Shown piece after piece: positions 7,237-10,377 of a DNA stretch of 10,377 nt (its first letter is position 1; every line of letters starts with the position of its first letter). Below the pieces are notes generated by a model, which did not search any database, had not been told where the DNA came from, and saw only the letters and a program-made list of their open reading frames with translations. The translations under genes were made by a program, and so were the position numbers. Source of the DNA: Aquifex aeolicus (GTDB lineage: Bacteria > Aquificota > Aquificia > Aquificales > Aquificaceae); the NCBI GenBank assembly GCA_015661465.1, contig DQVZ01000125.1, positions 1 to 10,377 of the forward strand, in the 5' to 3' direction.

Positions 7237-8676
7237 ATGGAGAAGATTTTAACTAGATTTTGGGGAGATATTTCGAACCTTCCGGAAAGTAGGAAGATTG
7301 CTCTCATGTATTGGACCGTCGCTATAGCCTTATTCGGAGTCCAACTCCTTTTCGGACTAATAGCAGCTTATCAGTACGTCAACCCGGACTTTCTCTATAC
7401 GGTAATGCCCTTCAATATAACCAGAATGCTCCACATCAACGCAATGATTGTATGGTTGTTGATGGGCTTTATAGGGGGTATCTACTGGCTACTTCCCGAT
7501 GAAACAGGACGAGATGTAGTCGGTGCAAAACTCGGGAGAATAGCCTTTTACCTACTTACAGGAGCAGTAGCAGTAGTAGTACTAGTCTACATATTCGTTC
7601 AAATGGGTAAGGGTAATTTCTTCACCATGTGGTTTATCAATGAAGGAAGGGAATACATAGAAGCTCCGAGGTGGGCGGACATAGGTATAGTTGCTGTAAT
7701 GGGTATCATCTACTACAATGTGCTTGCAACGGTCTTTAAGGCTAAAAAGGTTACGGGTCTTTTGGGAGTTCTCCTCATAGACTTAATTGCTCTTGCCAGT
7801 TTGTATGTGGCGGGAATGTTCTTTACTCCTAACATCACTTATGACCAATTTTGGTGGTGGTGGGTAGTTCACCTATGGGTTGAAGCTACATGGGAAGTTC
7901 TCGTAGGAGTATTAATGGGATGGGCTTTAATGCACGTACTCGGAACCCCCAGAAGGATTATAGAAGGATGGTTATACCTCGAAGTTCTCCTGGTTTTCGG
8001 AACGGGTATTTTAGGACTGGGACACCATTACTACTGGATTGGAACTCCTGAATACTGGCTAGGGATAGGTGGATTTTTCTCATCCCTAGAACCTATACCC
8101 CTGGTTGCTATGATTGTTCACGCAGTATACGACGCGGGTGTTCATAAACTACAAAGTGTTAATAGACCTGCACTATTCTTCATATTCTTGCAAGCATTTG
8201 GAAACTTCTTCGGTGCAGGAGTTTGGGGATTTATGCATACCCTACCTCAGATAAATCTCTATTCTCATGGAACTCAAATGGCAGCATCCCACGGACACCT
8301 GGCATTCTTCGGAGCGTATGTAGCTGCAAACTTAGTTCTAATGTACATAGCCCTTCAACACATAAGAGCTCCTCAAGGACCTATCTTGGATAGTAAGACC
8401 TGGAAAATTGCCTACGTTGGAATGATTGTCTCAATGGTAGGAATGGTAGGAGCCCTTCTTGTAGCCGGTTTTGCTCAAACATTCTTCGAAAGGGCCATAG
8501 GTGGTGCAACCTGGCAGGATTACATCATGAGCCAAATGCATCCTTGGGTAAGAATACCTATGTACTGGAGATTAGGTTTCGGAATACTATTCCTCATCTT
8601 CTACTTCGTACTGGTATACGACATGCTTACAATAGGTAAGAAGAAAGCAGAAGCTATGGAGGTAAAACCGGCATGA
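7237..8676 (+). CDS. norB: Nitric oxide reductase subunit B (cNOR type)
   Basis: Catalytic subunit of nitric oxide reductase; reduces 2 NO to N2O at a heme b3 / non-heme iron (FeB) centre in the membrane. 479 residues, about 12 hydrophobic helices. Ligands are visible and run 5 residues ahead of Pseudomonas aeruginosa numbering: H212 and E216 (VHLWVEATWE), H263-H264 (LGHHYYW) for FeB, E285 (SSLEPIPL), H352 for heme b3 and H354 plus H66 (MLHINAM) for heme b. The FeB glutamate marks it as a NOR, not an oxygen-reducing oxidase. There is no N-terminal quinol-oxidising extension, so with the separate norC it is a cNOR. AAAGGAGGTG at 7221 precedes the ATG. The last bases overlap the next gene. norQ and norD, usual neighbours, are absent. 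Confidence 0.96.
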   Translation: MEKILTRFWGDISNLPESRKIALMYWTVAIALFGVQLLFGLIAAYQYVNPDFLYTVMPFNITRMLHINAMIVWLLMGFIGGIYWLLPDETGRDVVGAKLGRIAFYLLTGAVAVVVLVYIFVQMGKGNFFTMWFINEGREYIEAPRWADIGIVAVMGIIYYNVLATVFKAKKVTGLLGVLLIDLIALASLYVAGMFFTPNITYDQFWWWWVVHLWVEATWEVLVGVLMGWALMHVLGTPRRIIEGWLYLEVLLVFGTGILGLGHHYYWIGTPEYWLGIGGFFSSLEPIPLVAMIVHAVYDAGVHKLQSVNRPALFFIFLQAFGNFFGAGVWGFMHTLPQINLYSHGTQMAASHGHLAFFGAYVAANLVLMYIALQHIRAPQGPILDSKTWKIAYVGMIVSMVGMVGALLVAGFAQTFFERAIGGATWQDYIMSQMHPWVRIPMYWRLGFGILFLIFYFVLVYDMLTIGKKKAEAMEVKPA

Positions 8677-8999
8677 TTAGGGACCCTTACGAAATAATCT
8701 GGGTGCTTGCCGCAGGCTTTTTTTACATACTTTTTGCCGGTTCCTATGCTTTTTCTTACACCATTTTCAAAATGAATAAAAATCCTTTTTATAAACAACT
8801 GGCAATAGGATTTCTATTCGGAATACTTTACTGTGCGTATATTCTTATAACCAACGGAATATTTGACCCCTTCTGGAAATGGTTAATAGGAATAGCAACA
8901 ACTGTTTACATATTTATTCCCTTCGGAATGTGGAAAGTTGTAATAAAGATTCACGAACACGAACGTGAATTAAAGAGAAGGGAAAGAGGACTTCAGTAG
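8673..8999 (+). CDS. Small three-helix membrane protein of unknown function, norCB-linked
   Basis: 108 residues that I do not recognise by sequence. Three membrane segments are visible (about residues 8-31, 43-61 and 68-90), then a highly charged cytoplasmic-looking tail, KIHEHERELKRRERG. There are no cysteine pairs or heme motifs. The ATG overlaps the norB stop (ATGA) and has GGAGGT at 8658, so it is co-translated with norCB and likely serves the NO reductase in assembly, stability or electron input. Thermus thermophilus has a small membrane gene, norH, in the same place after norCB; whether they are homologous cannot be told here. The final 30 bases overlap the convergent nirDL gene, and codons 93-99 contain the hairpin proposed as the nirDL terminator. 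Confidence 0.85.
   Translation: MIRDPYEIIWVLAAGFFYILFAGSYAFSYTIFKMNKNPFYKQLAIGFLFGILYCAYILITNGIFDPFWKWLIGIATTVYIFIPFGMWKVVIKIHEHERELKRRERGLQ
8940..8970 (-). terminator. Probable terminator of nirDL, inside the opposing gene
   Basis: ATTCACG (8949-8955) and CGTGAAT (8964-8970) form a perfect 7-bp inverted repeat around an 8-base loop. Read on the minus strand, the hairpin starts at the last base of the nirDL stop codon and is followed by CTTTATTAC, a short U-rich stretch. On the plus strand it is followed by TAAAGAG, so it suits minus-strand termination only. The stem has 3 G/C of 7 pairs and the U tract is modest, so strength is uncertain, especially in a thermophile. Confidence 0.5.
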
Positions 9000-9989
9000 T
9001 TTCTCTTCCCAATAATAAAAATCCTGTGAGAATAGTTTTACCCTTTTCTTTTTAAATTCCCTTATTGAAAAGAGAACTTTGTAATTCTTAATACCTAGTC
9101 TTTCGGCATTTCTCTTACAAAATTCGTGGACCTCCTCTTTTCTCCTTCCGTGAATCATCGTAAACAGGTTATAAGGCCAAAACTCATTTGTTGTTCTTTC
9201 ATAACAGTGGGAAACGGCTTTATATCCAGCAAAGAATTTACCTATTTCATCAATTTTCTCTTTATCTATTCTCCAGACGCCCATGCCATTTGCCTTAAAT
9301 CCTACTTTTCTGTGGAAAAGAATAGAGGAAAACCTTCTTAAAACCCCTTTTTTCTTTAAATTTTTCAAACCTTCAAGAACCTCCTTTTCAGATATACAGA
9401 GTTTTTCCGAAATTACCCTAAAGGGTTTTTCAACGAGAGGTAAATCTTCTTGGGTTTCCCTTATTAATGCCTTTTCAAAATCAGTAAGATGTATAGCTTC
9501 TTTTATCTCGGATTTAGGTTCTGGAACGTTATCCTCTCTGTCAAATAGAGAGTCAAAGTTAAACCTTACACCGATTTTGAACGTTTTAACCGTTTTAAGG
9601 ATTACATACTCTTTTACATCGTTTCTTTCAGCCATCGCTTTTACAAGTTCTTCCAACCCCAGATGTGCATCAGGCGGGACGGCTAATGTAAACCAAAGGT
9701 TGAATTCATCTTCCCTTTCATAGTTATGACTTACCCCCGGACAAGAGCTTACAAAATTGGCAACTTCTTCAATCCTTTCCGGAGGAACTTTAAATGCTAC
9801 AAGAGAGCTCTCATACCCAGCCTTTCTTGTATCGTATATGGGGGAAATCTGACGAACGATTTTCTTCTCTTTTAACTTCTTTAACTCCCTTATTACATCA
9901 CTTTCAGAAATATTTAATCTATCCGCTATATACTTAAAAGGTCTTTCCGTTAAGGGAATGTCCTCCTGGATTATTTTTAATAACTCCAT
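8970..9989 (-). CDS. nirDL: Siroheme decarboxylase, fused NirD-NirL (AhbA-AhbB) type
   Basis: Removes carboxyl groups from siroheme to give 12,18-didecarboxysiroheme, an intermediate of heme d1 (and of the alternative heme route in some anaerobes). 339 residues made of two tandem Lrp/AsnC-like halves. Half one is about 1-150 (winged helix with IQEDIPLTERPF, then a ferredoxin-like domain with 'GVSHNYER', H88). Half two is about 165-320 (RETQEDLPLVEKPF, then 'LFHRKVGF', 'AVSHCYER' with H261 and 'NLFTMIHGR' with H280). Repetition of QED-PL-E-PF in both halves shows the duplication. The histidines fit those reported as essential in the family. A fused form is known from Hydrogenobacter thermophilus. 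An in-frame TAG two codons upstream fixes the ATG at 9989; AGGGGTAGG precedes it. It is not a transcription factor despite its HTH-like parts. Heme d1 is favoured by the nap-nor context. Confidence 0.9.
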   Translation of the reverse strand: MELLKIIQEDIPLTERPFKYIADRLNISESDVIRELKKLKEKKIVRQISPIYDTRKAGYESSLVAFKVPPERIEEVANFVSSCPGVSHNYEREDEFNLWFTLAVPPDAHLGLEELVKAMAERNDVKEYVILKTVKTFKIGVRFNFDSLFDREDNVPEPKSEIKEAIHLTDFEKALIRETQEDLPLVEKPFRVISEKLCISEKEVLEGLKNLKKKGVLRRFSSILFHRKVGFKANGMGVWRIDKEKIDEIGKFFAGYKAVSHCYERTTNEFWPYNLFTMIHGRRKEEVHEFCKRNAERLGIKNYKVLFSIREFKKKRVKLFSQDFYYWEEKLLKSSFPSL

Positions 9990-10377
9990 TAAATCCTACC
10001 CCTTTTAATGTTTCATTAAAATTCTTCAAAAGGTTGTGAAGTTCTACTACTCTACCTACAACCATTACTGCGGGAGAATGGACTTCTGGAGGGTTTTCTG
10101 CCACTTCGTAAAGTGTGGATAGGATTACTTTCTGTTCTTCAGTTGTTCCCTTCTCTATAAAAGCTACAGGTTCGTAGGGATTTCTGCCACCTTTGATTAG
10201 TTCCCTTGCTATTCTCTGTCTATTTCTTACACCCATCAATACTACCAGAGTGTCTATATCTTTAAAGGCTTTCCAGTTCACATACTTGCTTTTTCCGACC
10301 ATCTCATGGCCCGTTACCACCGCAAAAGAGGAAGATATTCCTCTGAAAGTCAATGGAATTGACGCATATTCGGGAAC
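9934..10377 (-). CDS. Uroporphyrinogen-III C-methyltransferase (C-terminal part)
   Basis: SAM-dependent enzyme that methylates uroporphyrinogen III at C2 and C7 to precorrin-2, the entry to siroheme, heme d1 and cobalamin. Only the last 147 codons are in the window; the frame is open to the right edge, reading VPEYASIPLTFRGISSSFAVVTGHE. The TTG at 10353 is an internal leucine, not a start. Family motifs seen: IPLTFRG with SSFAVVTGHE, TLVVLMG, NPYEPVAFIEKGTTEEQ and PAVMVVGRVV. Location just upstream of the siroheme decarboxylase suggests the heme d1-dedicated version (nirE), but cobA or a cysG-type enzyme cannot be told apart from this fragment. About 25 residues follow the usual family end, and the last 56 bases overlap nirDL. 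Confidence 0.92.
   Translation of the reverse strand, partial: VPEYASIPLTFRGISSSFAVVTGHEMVGKSKYVNWKAFKDIDTLVVLMGVRNRQRIARELIKGGRNPYEPVAFIEKGTTEEQKVILSTLYEVAENPPEVHSPAVMVVGRVVELHNLLKNFNETLKGVGFNGVIKNNPGGHSLNGKTF
9995..10003 (-). promoter_or_regulatory. Ribosome binding site of nirDL within the upstream gene
   Basis: AGGGGTAGG on the minus strand lies 5 bases before the nirDL ATG. It is inside the coding sequence of the methyltransferase gene and supports the overlapping start. Confidence 0.55.

Noticed and set aside
7237..8676. Cytochrome c oxidase subunit I or quinol-type NOR
   Set aside because: The FeB glutamate and second conserved glutamate are those of NOR, and the protein lacks the N-terminal extension of qNOR while a separate NorC precedes it.
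8705..8724. GCC-GCA-GGC followed by seven T, as a terminator after norB
   Set aside because: Only a 3-bp stem can form, and the site is inside the coding sequence of the membrane protein that is coupled to norB.
9037..9075. CTTTTC ... GAAAAG inverted repeat as a plus-strand terminator after the three-helix gene
   Set aside because: The stem is A/T-rich with a loop of about 18 bases and no following T run; it is nirDL coding sequence.
8970..9989. Lrp/AsnC family transcription regulator
   Set aside because: The two-half layout, conserved histidines (VSHNYER, VSHCYER, MIHGR) and neighbour methyltransferase identify a siroheme decarboxylase instead.
10351..10353. TTG as a start of the minus-strand methyltransferase
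   Set aside because: The codon is the leucine of the conserved IPLTFRG motif, and the frame is open to the right edge. The gene is cut off by the window.

Overview
The window looks like part of the denitrification region of a thermophilic bacterium, most likely a member of the Aquificota (Aquifex / Hydrogenobacter / Hydrogenivirga type). Reasons: moderate-to-low GC; heavy use of AGA/AGG and ATA codons; Lys/Glu-rich proteins; tightly packed genes with strong GGAGGTG ribosome binding sites; and a fused two-half siroheme decarboxylase of the kind known from Hydrogenobacter. A thermophilic Campylobacterota member is the main alternative, because the nap genes have that phylum's order. The assignment is inference; no 16S or other marker is present.

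Plus strand, 1-6439: a periplasmic nitrate reductase operon, napA (5' end cut off by the window edge), napG, napH, napB, napL, napD. The genes overlap or lie within about 11 bases of each other. NapA reduces nitrate to nitrite. NapB is the diheme electron donor. NapG and NapH are the iron-sulfur quinol dehydrogenase. NapD is the Tat-proofreading chaperone for NapA. NapL is a poorly understood exported beta-propeller. No napC, napF or napE is seen. The order A-G-H-B-L-D is the one known from Campylobacter jejuni.

Plus strand, 6440-8999: after a 99-base gap holding a plausible promoter and a small palindrome comes norC-norB, a cytochrome c-dependent nitric oxide reductase. NorC has an extra N-terminal membrane helix and a long linker. 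A 108-residue three-helix membrane protein of unknown function overlaps the norB stop codon. No norQ or norD follows.

Minus strand, 10377-8970: the 3' part of a uroporphyrinogen-III C-methyltransferase gene (cobA/nirE type, cut off by the right edge) overlaps the start of a fused siroheme decarboxylase gene (nirDL / ahbAB type). Together they make precorrin-2/siroheme and carry it towards heme d1, the cofactor of nitrite reductase NirS. So the missing middle step of the pathway (nitrite to NO) is probably encoded outside the window.

The two gene sets converge. The last 30 bases of the plus-strand membrane protein gene overlap the end of nirDL. A 7-bp hairpin that looks like the nirDL terminator lies inside the membrane protein's coding sequence. 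No RNA genes, CRISPR arrays, insertion sequences or phage genes were seen. The pathway is known biology. The less described parts are NapL, the three-helix protein after norB, the enlarged NorC and the overlapping gene ends.
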